This document shows positions 17,391 through 26,564 of a stretch of DNA of 64,000 nucleotides, piece after piece. Source of the DNA: Gillisella vitis. Lineage in GTDB: Bacteria > Pseudomonadota > Alphaproteobacteria > Rhizobiales > Rhizobiaceae. The position numbers and the translations under genes were made by a program. The stretch is from assembly GCF_021559775.1 (NCBI RefSeq), contig NZ_CP056047.1, positions 186,001 through 250,000 of the forward strand. Direction: 5' to 3'. Within the stretch, counting starts at the first letter, position 1, and each line of letters opens with the position of its first letter. The notes beneath the pieces were generated by a model, which saw only the letters and a list, made by a program, of their open reading frames with translations, did no database searches and was not told where the DNA came from.

Positions 17391-19586
17391 GTGGGGCGAA
17401 CGGTGGGACTGATGCGTGGCACCAGACTGATGCGTGACAACGGCAAAAGCCGTGGTCGGATGATAGCGGCGCTGTTGCTGGCATCCGTCGCTTTGCCAGC
17501 CAATGCCGAAGATGTGTCCGGTCAGACCGGGGATACGGCTGGTACGACGGAGCTTCAGACCATTACCGTGACGGGCAAAAAATCGACGCGCGGTTATCAG
17601 CCCCTGTCCACCAGCACCGCAACCCGCACGGATACGCCGCTGCTGGATGTGCCGCAGGCGGTCAATGTGGTGAGCGGTGAGGCATTGAAGGACCAGGGCG
17701 CCCGCTCGCTGGACGATGCGCTTGCCAATATCAGCGGCATTACCCAGGCCAATACATTGGGCGGCACGCAGGACGCGGTAATCCGCCGTGGCTTTGGCGA
17801 CAATCGCGACGGTTCTATCCTGACTGACGGGATGAAAACCGCGCTGCCATTTTCCTTCAACGCCACGACGGACCGGGTCGAGGTGCTGAAAGGCCCGGCT
17901 TCGACGCTTTACGGCATTCTCGATCCCGGCGGCATGGTCAATGTCGTCACCAAGAAGCCGGAGGACGTGTTTTCCGGCGAGGTCTATAGCAGTGTAACCG
18001 GATATGGCGCTGGCAAATATGGCTCGACCTCCGGTCTGGATGTGACCGGCCCGATTGCCGGCACCGACTTTTCCTACCGTTTCATCGCAGAAGGCCAGAA
18101 GAGCGATTACTGGCGCAATTTCGGTGAGACCAAGAAATGGATGGTTGCACCATCCTTGAGTTGGAGTGGCGAGGATACTGAGGTTACCGTCTCCTATATG
18201 CATGAGGATTACAGCGTGCCCTTCGACCGCGGCACGATTTTCGATCTGAACACCGGCCATGCAGTGGACCTCAGCCGCCGCACCCGGCTGGACGAGACAT
18301 ATAACATTACCGATGGCACATCGGATCTGGCCAAGGTGTCGATTGACCGACAGTTGAGTGACGACTGGAAACTGTCCCTGAACTACGCCTATAGCCGCAA
18401 CGAATATTCCGATAATCAGGCCCGCGTCACCGGCTATAATTCCACAACCGGTGCCGTGACGCGCCGCGCCGATGCCACGCAATATTCCACCAGCTACAAT
18501 CATGCAGTCAGGGCCGACCTGACCGGCGAAGTCGAGATCGGCGGCTTACAGAACGACTTGTTGTTTGGCGTTTCCTACGATTACAGCGATACGCTGCGTA
18601 CCGACATGCTGCGTTGCGCCAATTCCAGCAATTTCAACATCAACAATCCGGTTTACGGCAATCTGGCGCAATGCAACACGGTTTCTGCTTCCGATAGCGA
18701 TCAAACGGAGCAATTGTCGACGGCCTCGGTCTATATGCAGGACAGCCTGCACCTGACCGAGCAATGGATATTGGTCGGCGGTCTGCGCTACCAATATTAC
18801 GATCTCTATGCGGGTAAGGGGCGGCCCTTCAATGCCAATACTGATAGCAATGGCGATGCGCTCATTCCCAATGGCGGTGTCGTCTACAAGCTGACGCCGC
18901 AGATATCGCTCTACGCCAATGCGGCCCGGACTTTCCGCCCGCAATCGTCGATCTCAAGCTATTATGGCAATCTCGACCCGGAAGAGGGGACATCCTACGA
19001 GATTGGCAGCAAATTTGAGCTGATGGAGGGTTTGAGCGCAAATGTCGCACTGTTTTCCGCCCGCAAGAAAAATGTCGCCTATTCCGAGAATATTGGTGGT
19101 GAAAGCGTGGTCAAGACGGCGGGACTGGTGCGCTCGCAGGGCCTTGAGGTCGATGTGGCCGGCCAGTTGACCGACCATTGGCAGGCCATTGTCAGCTATG
19201 GCTATACCGATGCCAAGGTTCTGGAAGACCCGGATTATGCCGGCAAGCAATTGCCCAATGTCGCCCGCCATACCGGCAGCCTGTCTGTGACCTATGATGT
19301 CGGTGACATCGGCGGCGATGGCAACAGCTTGAAGGTCGGTGGTGGCATCCGCGCCGTGGGTAAGCGGGCGGGCATCAACAGCAATAGTTATTTCCTGCCC
19401 GGCTATGCGGTCGTCGATCTGTTTGCCGCCTATACATTCAATTTCGAGAGGCCACTGACGCTTCAGGTGAATTTGAAGAATATTTTCGACAAGACCTATT
19501 ATACCTCATCAATCGGCTCGACCAATTACGCCAACCAGGTTGGGGAACCCTTCAATGTCACGGTGAGGGCCAGTGTCAAATTCTAG
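17391..19586 (+). CDS. TonB-dependent siderophore receptor
   Basis: A 731-residue outer-membrane receptor. A signal peptide (MIAALLLASVALPANAE, cleavage after ANA at about 40) is followed by the TonB box region LQTITVTGKK. The plug domain contains DVPQAVNVVSGEALKDQGARSLDDAL and RVEVLKGPASTLYGILDPGGMVNVVTKKP. The beta-barrel ends in VTVRASVKF with the terminal phenylalanine. The plug sequence is of the FhuA/FoxA hydroxamate-siderophore type. The GTG start has a GGGGG run 8 bases upstream. No ABC importer or ferric reductase gene is adjacent and no clear iron-response operator was found. Confidence 0.93.
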   Translation: MGRTVGLMRGTRLMRDNGKSRGRMIAALLLASVALPANAEDVSGQTGDTAGTTELQTITVTGKKSTRGYQPLSTSTATRTDTPLLDVPQAVNVVSGEALKDQGARSLDDALANISGITQANTLGGTQDAVIRRGFGDNRDGSILTDGMKTALPFSFNATTDRVEVLKGPASTLYGILDPGGMVNVVTKKPEDVFSGEVYSSVTGYGAGKYGSTSGLDVTGPIAGTDFSYRFIAEGQKSDYWRNFGETKKWMVAPSLSWSGEDTEVTVSYMHEDYSVPFDRGTIFDLNTGHAVDLSRRTRLDETYNITDGTSDLAKVSIDRQLSDDWKLSLNYAYSRNEYSDNQARVTGYNSTTGAVTRRADATQYSTSYNHAVRADLTGEVEIGGLQNDLLFGVSYDYSDTLRTDMLRCANSSNFNINNPVYGNLAQCNTVSASDSDQTEQLSTASVYMQDSLHLTEQWILVGGLRYQYYDLYAGKGRPFNANTDSNGDALIPNGGVVYKLTPQISLYANAARTFRPQSSISSYYGNLDPEEGTSYEIGSKFELMEGLSANVALFSARKKNVAYSENIGGESVVKTAGLVRSQGLEVDVAGQLTDHWQAIVSYGYTDAKVLEDPDYAGKQLPNVARHTGSLSVTYDVGDIGGDGNSLKVGGGIRAVGKRAGINSNSYFLPGYAVVDLFAAYTFNFERPLTLQVNLKNIFDKTYYTSSIGSTNYANQVGEPFNVTVRASVKF

Positions 19587-19593
19587 AATTTGA
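19576..19593. other. 18-bp perfect palindrome across the receptor stop codon
   Basis: TCAAATTC-TA-GAATTTGA reads identically on both strands and includes the TAG stop at 19584-19586. It could form a short hairpin ending the transcript, though the following sequence is G/A-rich rather than a T-run. Confidence 0.5.
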
Positions 19594-19716
19594 TAGGGAA
19601 AAAGGGGGACCGGTTTTCCGCGAGTAAAATCTTCCTGTGATCGTTCGCGTCAACATATAGTTCTTTGCAAGGAATTTTGTGGCATAAGCCTATTGTGAAG
19701 AAGACCGGACCTATGG

Positions 19717-20595
19717 ATGCAGCAGCGCGACCTCCCTTCGGGCCATAAAAGGCCGGACGGAAGCCTGGAAGCCCACCGCATGCGGCGGCGAGGGCTGAGG
19801 CTGTTCGCCGTGATTTTCCTGTTATTTTGTTGCAGCATCGCTATCGCGGTGTTGACCGCAGACGATCAGCGCCGGCTCAATCAACTGATCGAGAGCGTCA
19901 AAGATGTCCTGCCCTGGCAAAGCCGAGAGGAGCCGGAACCGATCGTGTTGCGGGGAAAACGCCTCGCGTCCGCGCAGATGCCCTCCGAGCAGGTGATGGT
20001 ACCCGCCCGATTTTTCGACATGCCGCCGCTGCTCGACATTGCAGCGCCGGTGCGCAAGTTTCGTATTTCCGGCAAGACGCTTTGTGAGCAGATCAAGGCG
20101 GCGGGACTGGGGACTGCCGATTGGGTCCAGAACCCTTTCTCGCCCGGGATTTTCAATTGTATCGCTGAAACCAGTCTGCCAGCCACAAAGCCTGATGGTG
20201 ACGCCCCCTCATTCTTCATGGTGGTGCGGGGGACACCGGATGGCCAGATCACCCAGATCCGGATCAAGGTCATCGAGGTCAAATCCAGTCAGCAGATCTG
20301 GCAGCGTTATGATGCTGCCCTTGATCTCATTCTCAACGCCAGTCGCTGGCCGGATTTTGCCGGTGATTTCGACCGGATGCGCTCGCTTGAACCCTTCGAG
20401 GCCAACCACTTCGGCATATCTTTGAAATTCACCAAGGAATTCATGGGGCCGGAGCGCTATAACATTATCTTCATGCCCGAGGATGATGGAGAGCTGGAGC
20501 GGCGCACGAGAGCCGCGCTGAATGCGCAGCCAAGCCTGAAGACGACGCCTCTGACTGCCAATTTCTGGCCCAGACAGGTTTTGGGAGGGAGATAA
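19717..20595 (+). CDS. Membrane-anchored hypothetical protein (possibly DUF6030)
   Basis: A 292-residue protein with one N-terminal membrane segment (LRLFAVIFLLFCCSIAIAVLTA, about 28-49) preceded by an Arg-rich stretch, so the remainder should lie in the periplasm. The soluble part has KFRISGKTLCEQIKAAGLGTADWVQNP, GIFNCIAETSLP and FFMVVRGTPDGQITQIRIKVIEV. This resembles a family listed in rhizobia as DUF6030, but I am not certain. Two cysteines in the soluble part could form a disulfide. It follows the receptor gene by 130 bases. Function unknown. Confidence 0.65.
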   Translation: MQQRDLPSGHKRPDGSLEAHRMRRRGLRLFAVIFLLFCCSIAIAVLTADDQRRLNQLIESVKDVLPWQSREEPEPIVLRGKRLASAQMPSEQVMVPARFFDMPPLLDIAAPVRKFRISGKTLCEQIKAAGLGTADWVQNPFSPGIFNCIAETSLPATKPDGDAPSFFMVVRGTPDGQITQIRIKVIEVKSSQQIWQRYDAALDLILNASRWPDFAGDFDRMRSLEPFEANHFGISLKFTKEFMGPERYNIIFMPEDDGELERRTRAALNAQPSLKTTPLTANFWPRQVLGGR

Positions 20596-20668
20596 GCTTT
20601 GGAAACCGGGAAAAGTTTGGGTGCAAGGGCTGACAGCGCGTTGAGCCGGGATGAGATAATGCCTGGCT

Positions 20669-20702
20669 CAGTTCCGTGCGCCATATAAGGCGCACGGAAC
20701 TG
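20669..20702 (+). terminator. Terminator-like hairpin after the 19717-20595 gene
   Basis: A perfect 14-bp inverted repeat (20669-20682 with 20689-20702) encloses the loop ATAATA-like ATATAA. It is GC-rich and 73 bases after the stop. The downstream sequence TGTAATTT is only weakly T-rich. Confidence 0.65.
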
Positions 20703-20764
20703 TGTAATTTCGAATATCTTACAGCCTGTTCAAGGCCCCAGGGGTTTAGATATTGATATATATA

Positions 20765-20797
20765 ATACCCAGGGTCATCAGCGATGACTCTGGGTAT
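20765..20797 (-). terminator. Terminator of the flhB-orf147 transcript
   Basis: A 15-bp stem (20765-20779 with 20783-20797) has one G.T pair and an AGC loop. On the minus strand it follows the stop of the 20804 gene by 6 bases and runs into an AT-rich tract, fitting termination of the minus-strand flagellar arm. Confidence 0.72.
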
Positions 20798-20803
20798 AAT
20801 CCC

Positions 20804-21247
20804 TTACATGACAAAACTGGGTGCCGGGAGATTGGGCACGAAGCGGGCTTCGTTCATGCATTGCGCCAGAAGGGCGGTGTTTTCATGCGGGTCGGCCGAT
20901 GGGTTCTTGAAGGAGATGTGGTTGATCTCCAACCCGGCATGGTCGTGGCTCAACGTCAGTTGCGCATAGATGGTGATGTCGCGCGGTTTGATTTCGAGGT
21001 CCAAAACCACTTCAGGCGTCTCGCCCCAGTCCAGCTTGTATTCGCCTGCGGCACCGAAATTGACCGTGCCGGGATGAAAGTAAAGCTCAGCGGCAGAAGA
21101 CACGAGATCAGCAATATTACCGAAAAACTCCAGACGGATCAGCGATATCAGATCCGCCGCATCCAGTAACCGTAGTTCTGAGGCGACGGGGCTAATAGCT
21201 TGTGCAACTATTTTTTCGCGTTCAGTCGTATATTTGCATTTTTTCAT
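20804..21247 (-). CDS. Uncharacterised protein at the end of the flhB transcript
   Basis: A 147-residue soluble protein (MKKCKYTTEREKIVAQAISPVASELRLLDAADLISLIRLEFF). It has an N-terminal helical half with Asp/Leu-rich helices and a C-terminal half rich in beta strands (TVNFGAAGEYKLDWGETPEVVLDLEIKPRD). No known domain recognised. It begins 5 bases after flhB stops and ends at a terminator, so it is made together with the export-gate protein. A role linked to flagella is inferred from that position; a chance neighbour is also possible. Confidence 0.7.
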   Translation of the reverse strand: MKKCKYTTEREKIVAQAISPVASELRLLDAADLISLIRLEFFGNIADLVSSAAELYFHPGTVNFGAAGEYKLDWGETPEVVLDLEIKPRDITIYAQLTLSHDHAGLEINHISFKNPSADPHENTALLAQCMNEARFVPNLPAPSFVM

Positions 21248-21252
21248 GTTCT

Positions 21253-22338
21253 TTAGCGTAACCGCCTCTTGTTCTTGCTGTCGGCAGCGTATAGTCTTTG
21301 TACTATCTCAGCGACGGCCTTGTAAAATATCGGTGGGATGACACTATCCACCGAGACTTGCGCAAACATGGAGCGGGCGAGCGGCGGATCCTCGAAAATC
21401 GGGATATTATTTTCCTCGGCGATTTCGCGAATCTTCAATGCAATCAGATCCTGACCCTTGGCAAGCACGATCGGTGCTTCCATTTCGGTGCGCACATAGC
21501 GCAGGGCCACGGCGAAATGGGTGGGATTGGTGATGATCATCGTGGCGCGCGGCACGTTGTTCATCATGCGCCTGCGGGCCTGGTCGCGCTGGGCGGAACG
21601 TTGGCGTGCCTTGACGACCGGGTCGCCCTGGGATTGCTTGTGTTCGTCCTTCACTTCCTGCCGGGTCATGCGCAGTTTCTGATACCAGTTGTATCGCTGC
21701 CACCCGAGGTCCATCACCGTCAGCAGGCCGGTGGCAAATAGCACGATAATCAGCATTTCCTGGACGATATCGGAAAGCTTGACGAAAATGATCTGCGGAT
21801 CGGACAGCATTGCATCCAAAGTGCCGAAATACTGGCCGCGCATCGAAACGAACATAATGATCGCGACGACGATGATCTTAAACAGCGACTTGCCGAATTC
21901 CACAAAGCCCATGACCGAAAACATCCGCCCTATTCCGCCGATGAGCGATAACCGTTCCATCTTGGGGGTAATGCGATCAAGAACGAAGCTTGGCAAATGC
22001 TGGGCAAAGGACTGGGTGAGGCCAAACAGCATGAACAGTAACAGGGCCGGACCAAGCATGGCGGCCATCGACCAACCCAGATGCACGAACAGGGAAATCA
22101 CGTCTGTTCCGGTACCGATGATCCACTGATCCGGTTTTTCCATCAGGTCGCGCAGGGTTTGATAAAGTGTGGAGACGCCCTGTGGCATGAAAAATACAAA
22201 ATAGATGTAGAAGGCCAGCGTCGTTGCAAATAACGGCGCCTCGCGCGAGATCGGCAAATTGCCTTGTTCTGCCGCGTCCCGCATTTTTTTCTCGGACGGG
22301 CTCTCGGTTTTACTTTCCTGGTCCTCATCATCTGCCAT
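21253..22338 (-). CDS. flhB: Flagellar biosynthesis protein FlhB
   Basis: A 361-residue export-gate protein. An N-terminal cytoplasmic run (MADDEDQESKTESPSEKKMRDAAEQG) precedes four membrane helices (about 32-55, 85-110, 145-165, 190-212). The cytoplasmic domain carries the autocleavage site in ATMIITNPTHFAVALRY (NPTH). FlhB switches export specificity from hook to filament proteins after cleavage between N and P. It is separated from fliG by 270 bases and followed by orf147. In Sinorhizobium it adjoins visN/visR and fliF, which are not here. Confidence 0.97.
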   Translation of the reverse strand: MADDEDQESKTESPSEKKMRDAAEQGNLPISREAPLFATTLAFYIYFVFFMPQGVSTLYQTLRDLMEKPDQWIIGTGTDVISLFVHLGWSMAAMLGPALLLFMLFGLTQSFAQHLPSFVLDRITPKMERLSLIGGIGRMFSVMGFVEFGKSLFKIIVVAIIMFVSMRGQYFGTLDAMLSDPQIIFVKLSDIVQEMLIIVLFATGLLTVMDLGWQRYNWYQKLRMTRQEVKDEHKQSQGDPVVKARQRSAQRDQARRRMMNNVPRATMIITNPTHFAVALRYVRTEMEAPIVLAKGQDLIALKIREIAEENNIPIFEDPPLARSMFAQVSVDSVIPPIFYKAVAEIVQRLYAADSKNKRRLR

Positions 22339-22608
22339 GTCGGGACCTCGGTCGGTTGATTACAGCGTCAAGCACCTTATGCGATGCCTCAAGGAATTAT
22401 AATGGGAGTCTGCATGCCAGTTTCCGGCGCTGTAGCAACGCGTGTTTTATAAAACGCGCAAAGGCCGGAGCAGAAAGCTTAACGCTCTCTATTCCGGCCT
22501 TCAACTCTTTCAGTCCATTCGGATCGCTGGTCGCGGTATTGTCAACAGTGGCGTGCAGGCTGCGCCATGAAACATGGTCACGCCGCCTCCATGCCAGCCT
22601 GTGCAGCG

Positions 22609-23652
22609 TCAGGCGGCAGCCGTATCCTTGTCGCCTTCCGGTTCCTTGAGTTGGATCTGGCCGGAATTGGCAAGACGGATAGCTTCCTGCGCGACAGCAC
22701 GTCTGGCGATAGCGATTTCCCGCGGATTGATTCCGACCGTTCCGGCTTGCAGATCCGATTCGATCATGCGGCGCGAGCGCGGGCTGATGGCCGAGAGCAC
22801 ACATTCGCGGATCTCGTTCGAGGCGCCGCGCAACGCCATGGTGAGAATGTCGCCGGAAATATCGTTGAGCAACATGACCCTGCTGCGCTGTGGCATGACC
22901 AGCAGATCCTCGAACAGGAAGATCTTCGGACGGACCTTGGTGGCGGATTCCTTGCTGATCGATTCGAGCGATTCCAGCAGGGTATCGACCTGCGGCTTTT
23001 CCAACTCGTTCATCAGTTCGGCCACCTTGGCGGTGCCCACCGAATTGCGTTCCGCGTCGATCTCGCTGATCAGTTCCACCACACGGTTCTCAATGATCTG
23101 AGCGGCCTGCGGGCTGACATTCTTCAGGTTGACCGTACGGTTCATGATGTCGGCGCGGCGGCTGTCCGGCAACTTGATCAGCACCTTGGCGCCGAAGGAG
23201 GAGGGCAGCATGGACAGGATATAGGCAACCGTCTGCGGATGCTCGCGCAAGAGGAACTGAGCAATGAAATCGGGGTCTGCATCCTGCAAACGGTCCCAGA
23301 TTGAGGTCTCGAACGCCTGGAAGGCTGTTCGCCGGCCAAGCAAGCCGTCAACTTCTTCCGGCGTCAGGCCTTCCTCGAGGATTTCCTCGATGGCCTTGGC
23401 GTTGTCCATCAGGCCTGCGCCTTCGGTGAACAGGTCCTCGAATTCGCCAACCAGCTCGGCCAGTTCGTCCGGTGGAATGGTTCTGAGCGTCTGGGCCGAA
23501 TTGATGATCATCTGCAGTTCGGCCTGCGTGAAATATTTCAGCAGCTTTCCCGCCACGCCTTTGCCCATGGCCAACAACACGGCGGCTGCCTTGTCGGCCT
23601 GGCTCAGTGGCTTGCCCGCTACCGGTCCGCCGAAATCGTCAAAGTCCATCAT
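22609..23652 (-). CDS. fliG: Flagellar motor switch protein FliG
   Basis: A 347-residue C-ring protein. FliG_N is at about 15-120 (LSQADKAAAVLLAMGKGVAGKLLKYF). The middle domain holds the diagnostic LLREHPQTVAYILSMLPSSFGAKVL. The C-terminal torque domain ends with MALRGASNEIRECVLSAISPRSRRMIESDLQ, carrying the charged residues that contact MotA. It lies 29 bases after fliN in the motA-fliM-fliN-fliG run on the minus strand. Two Met codons start the frame; either may be used. Confidence 0.97.
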   Translation of the reverse strand: MMDFDDFGGPVAGKPLSQADKAAAVLLAMGKGVAGKLLKYFTQAELQMIINSAQTLRTIPPDELAELVGEFEDLFTEGAGLMDNAKAIEEILEEGLTPEEVDGLLGRRTAFQAFETSIWDRLQDADPDFIAQFLLREHPQTVAYILSMLPSSFGAKVLIKLPDSRRADIMNRTVNLKNVSPQAAQIIENRVVELISEIDAERNSVGTAKVAELMNELEKPQVDTLLESLESISKESATKVRPKIFLFEDLLVMPQRSRVMLLNDISGDILTMALRGASNEIRECVLSAISPRSRRMIESDLQAGTVGINPREIAIARRAVAQEAIRLANSGQIQLKEPEGDKDTAAA

Positions 23653-23681
23653 GGTCTTTCCTCTCTGGCCCGTTCATGGGG

Positions 23682-24344
23682 TCAGGACGTCTTGGTGCTC
23701 ATAACTTCGATCAATTTCACACCGAATCGCGTATCGTCATTCTCAAGAACTGTAATCTCTCCGCGGGCAATCCGTCGACCGTTAACCATGATCTCCACAG
23801 GTTCACCGATCTTTTTATCTAACGCTATGATTGCGCCCTCTTCAAGATTCATCAAGCCCGAAACCGGCATGCGGCTGGAACCCAGCACGATTTGAACATC
23901 GATCGGGATGTCCATGATCAGATCGAGATTGGAGTCCAGAGCGCTGCCCGGCGCCTGATGGGCCGGTGCTGCATCGAAGCTGCCCCCGCCACCGAAGTCG
24001 CTGCCACCCAAGTCGCTCCCGCCAAAATCGCCGCCACCGAAATCGCCACCGCCGAGATCGCTGCCGCCAAAGTCGCTGGTGCCGAAATCACTGGCACCGG
24101 TGGCTGCGCCGCCGCCGAAATCGCTTTCGAAGTCGGAAAGGCCGCCAGCGGCATCGCCGAAGTCGCTGGCGCCAGCGGCTGCGAAATCCGTTCCCCCGAA
24201 GTCGGCGCCGATATCCGGCAGACCGCCATCGCTGTCGCTTTTCAAGACCCCGCGCAGGTCATCGATTGCCTGATCGAGATCGGCATCGCCCAATGGCATC
24301 GCCAGGGCATCATCATCTTTTACGGGTGTTTTTTTCGTAGCCAT
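23682..24344 (-). CDS. fliN: Flagellar motor switch protein FliN with Gly/Asp/Phe repeat linker
   Basis: A 220-residue protein, longer than the roughly 137 residues of enterobacterial FliN. The C-terminal SpoA domain is intact ([51 protein letters not shown], about 139-190). The extra length is an N-terminal tail with a degenerate five-residue repeat ([15 protein letters not shown]) at about 85-120. The tail is acidic and probably unstructured. FliN forms the base of the C-ring and binds export cargo through FliH. Gap to fliM is 63 bases, to fliG 29 bases. Confidence 0.95.
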   Translation of the reverse strand: MATKKTPVKDDDALAMPLGDADLDQAIDDLRGVLKSDSDGGLPDIGADFGGTDFAAAGASDFGDAAGGLSDFESDFGGGAATGASDFGTSDFGGSDLGGGDFGGGDFGGSDLGGSDFGGGGSFDAAPAHQAPGSALDSNLDLIMDIPIDVQIVLGSSRMPVSGLMNLEEGAIIALDKKIGEPVEIMVNGRRIARGEITVLENDDTRFGVKLIEVMSTKTS

Positions 24345-24407
24345 GCAAATACTATTCCCTTTGAAACTTGCCTCAACCTGCTGCCATGGATGCAGCAGGG
24401 AAAATCG

Positions 24408-25367
24408 TCATCTCATGAGATGACGTAAAAGCTCACTATCTGTACTGTGCATCGACTTCACCCGGACGGTGTAGTGATCGCCGGCGCGTCCGAATTCGCA
24501 GGTATAAAGGTCGCGCCCGTTGGCGCTGACATCGACTGTCACATCGCCCTTTTCGAGAAAGGGAATTACATCGCCGGCCGCAAGCTTGGAAACCGTCAAC
24601 AGGCTCAGCGATTGCAGGCTGATGCGGCCTTCCAGAGTGACCTGGCTCTTGCGCACCTGTTCCGCCAGCTGCTCTGCCCATTCCTTGCGGGCTTTGGAGA
24701 CCTGGTTTTTCGATTTTGGCGCCGTGACATTGGTCTTCAAAAGGGTCTTCTGCGGAATGATCAGGGCGAAATCGGAGGTGATCTTGCCCAGCTTGATGCT
24801 CATATGCACCAGGGCGCCGAACTCCTCGATCTGTTCGCCATCTTGCCTGAGACGGTTTTCCCAATTGTGCGGCCGCTCGAAAATCGGTTCAAAGCCCCCG
24901 GTCGCATTGACGCCGGAGCGCAGCACATTGGCGATCCGTTCAAAGACCATCACCGCCAGGTCGAGTTCGATATTCGACAGCGGCCTTTTGATCGGCTCAC
25001 CGATGAATTCCTGCATGCCGCCGAGCAGGGTCTCCATCAAGGTGATGACAAAACCGTTGCCGCAGGCCATGACGAAATTTTGTGACCAGTTGCGCAGAGA
25101 GGTATTGGCCAGCACGAAATTATCACCGAGGCTGACAATCAGATCACGCATCAGGCCGCTTTTAAAGCCGAGATAACCGACTTCGATGGTCAGGTTGGTT
25201 TCGCTGTGAAAAACGTCAGGCAGGAACTCGCTATAGAGTTGACCGAAATCCTGGCAAAGCTTTTCGACGGATTTCATATCGCCAAGGCCGCCGGTAAGAC
25301 GAGCAAGCAAGGCGTGATCCATCGGTTTTGGCAGGGATTGGGGCTGGGCGGTCTCACTCATGGTCAT
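24408..25367 (-). CDS. fliM: Flagellar motor switch protein FliM
   Basis: A 319-residue C-ring protein. An early segment [21 protein letters not shown] precedes the FliM core (residues about 40-235: [34 protein letters not shown]-like) and a C-terminal SpoA domain ([28 protein letters not shown]). The enterobacterial CheY-binding motif LSQAEIDALL is not recognisable at the N-terminus, as is common in this family. Its start overlaps the motA stop by 4 bases. Confidence 0.93.
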   Translation of the reverse strand: MTMSETAQPQSLPKPMDHALLARLTGGLGDMKSVEKLCQDFGQLYSEFLPDVFHSETNLTIEVGYLGFKSGLMRDLIVSLGDNFVLANTSLRNWSQNFVMACGNGFVITLMETLLGGMQEFIGEPIKRPLSNIELDLAVMVFERIANVLRSGVNATGGFEPIFERPHNWENRLRQDGEQIEEFGALVHMSIKLGKITSDFALIIPQKTLLKTNVTAPKSKNQVSKARKEWAEQLAEQVRKSQVTLEGRISLQSLSLLTVSKLAAGDVIPFLEKGDVTVDVSANGRDLYTCEFGRAGDHYTVRVKSMHSTDSELLRHLMR

Positions 25368-26239
25368 GCAGCCTTCTCGTTACCGCCGCCTGGATTCATC
25401 ATTTCCTGCTCTACGGCATCGATGGACGGACGCTCATAGGAGGAAATGGTCTTGCGGCCATATTCAAGTGCAACCTGCGGAACCGAACCGTTCATATAGG
25501 CAAGCAGCGTCTGCTTGACGATGATATACAGGCGGTGCTGCTTGGTGCGGACGATCTTGATTTGCGAGGTCAGCGGATTGCAGACCGAGTAGGACAAGAA
25601 GATACCCAACATCGTGCCCACCAGGGCAGCGCCGATCAGGCCGCCCAGAACTTCGGGCGATTCGTTGATCTTGCCCATGGCCTTGATAACCCCGAGAACC
25701 GCCGCGACGATACCGATGGCCGGGAAGCTGTCTCCCATCGCGGTGATGGCGTGGTAGGGTTTCATCTTATCGTGCAGGATGGTGTTGATTTCCTCGTCCA
25801 TCAAGGCCTCGATCTCATGGCTGCGGGCATTGCCGATGATGATCAGGCGGACATAGTCGCAGATGAAAGAGGTCAGTTCCTTGTTCTTCAGCAGGTTGGG
25901 CGCGGTCTGGAAGATCGACGATTCCTCGGGATTGTCGATATGCGCTTCAATCTCGTTACGCGACTTGGTGCGCAGGTCGCGCATCAGCGAATAGAGCACG
26001 CCCAGCACGTCCAGATAGGCGCGTTCCTTGGGCACGGCGTGCTTGAAGGCTTCTCCAAGCGCCTTGCCGGAATCCTTGACGATTTTCATCGGGTTGGCCA
26101 TCACGAAGCCACCGAGGCCGGCGCCGCCGATGATCATCAATTCGAAAGGCTGGACCAGCACGTTGAGGTGTCCGCCCATGGCCATGAAGCCACCGAGTAT
26201 ACAGCCGACTGTGATGACGAATCCGATGATAATATTCAT
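25364..26239 (-). CDS. motA: Flagellar motor stator protein MotA
   Basis: Using the ATG at 26239 gives 291 residues beginning [25 protein letters not shown], the normal MotA start; the open frame runs 72 codons further without conservation. Four membrane helices are seen, with the cytoplasmic loop carrying [21 protein letters not shown] (the charged residues that contact FliG) and the channel-lining proline in [21 protein letters not shown]. MotA with MotB conducts protons for rotation. First gene of the minus-strand motor group, overlapping fliM by 4 bases. Confidence 0.97.
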   Translation of the reverse strand: MNIIIGFVITVGCILGGFMAMGGHLNVLVQPFELMIIGGAGLGGFVMANPMKIVKDSGKALGEAFKHAVPKERAYLDVLGVLYSLMRDLRTKSRNEIEAHIDNPEESSIFQTAPNLLKNKELTSFICDYVRLIIIGNARSHEIEALMDEEINTILHDKMKPYHAITAMGDSFPAIGIVAAVLGVIKAMGKINESPEVLGGLIGAALVGTMLGIFLSYSVCNPLTSQIKIVRTKQHRLYIIVKQTLLAYMNGSVPQVALEYGRKTISSYERPSIDAVEQEMMNPGGGNEKAA

Positions 26240-26441
26240 GTAGCGCCTGCATTTCGCACGTTTCTCTTGCATACCACCGATAGGCAGCCTGCCTTGCGTG
26301 AGGCTGATGAAGGAGACAGGGGCCGCCACAGTCGTCCTGAATTCCAGCCCGGGACTGGCAGACAGTTTCGCGCAAGCATTTGGGCGCATGAATAGGGGCA
26401 ATGAACGGTAAACCACGTTCCATGATGGAAGGCGAGCAACC
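26240..26441. promoter_or_regulatory. Divergent promoter region between motA and flgF
   Basis: motA and flgF point away from each other across 325 bases, so promoters for both flagellar arms must lie here. No clean -10/-35 pair or palindrome stands out. The flgF-proximal part holds a possible 38-codon gene, listed separately. Confidence 0.5.
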
Positions 26442-26558
26442 GTGACGGACCGCAAAAAACACGCTGTAGCCCGAAGCAGAATGATCCTGCGTGACGGAAC
26501 AATGGCGGTGGACGTCAGGCCTGCTGGTCTTGGTTACGAACTCAAGGCTTGGAGGTAA
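26442..26558 (+). CDS. Possible 38-residue peptide upstream of flgF
   Basis: A GTG-started frame ([38 protein letters not shown]) ends 6 bases before the flgF start. A GGAAGGCGAG purine run precedes the GTG, and the gene's own last codons (TGG AGG TAA) form the flgF ribosome site, suggesting coupling. The peptide is basic with no known domain. No comparison was possible, so it may be chance. Confidence 0.35.
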   Translation: MTDRKKHAVARSRMILRDGTMAVDVRPAGLGYELKAWR

Positions 26559-26564
26559 CTCTTA

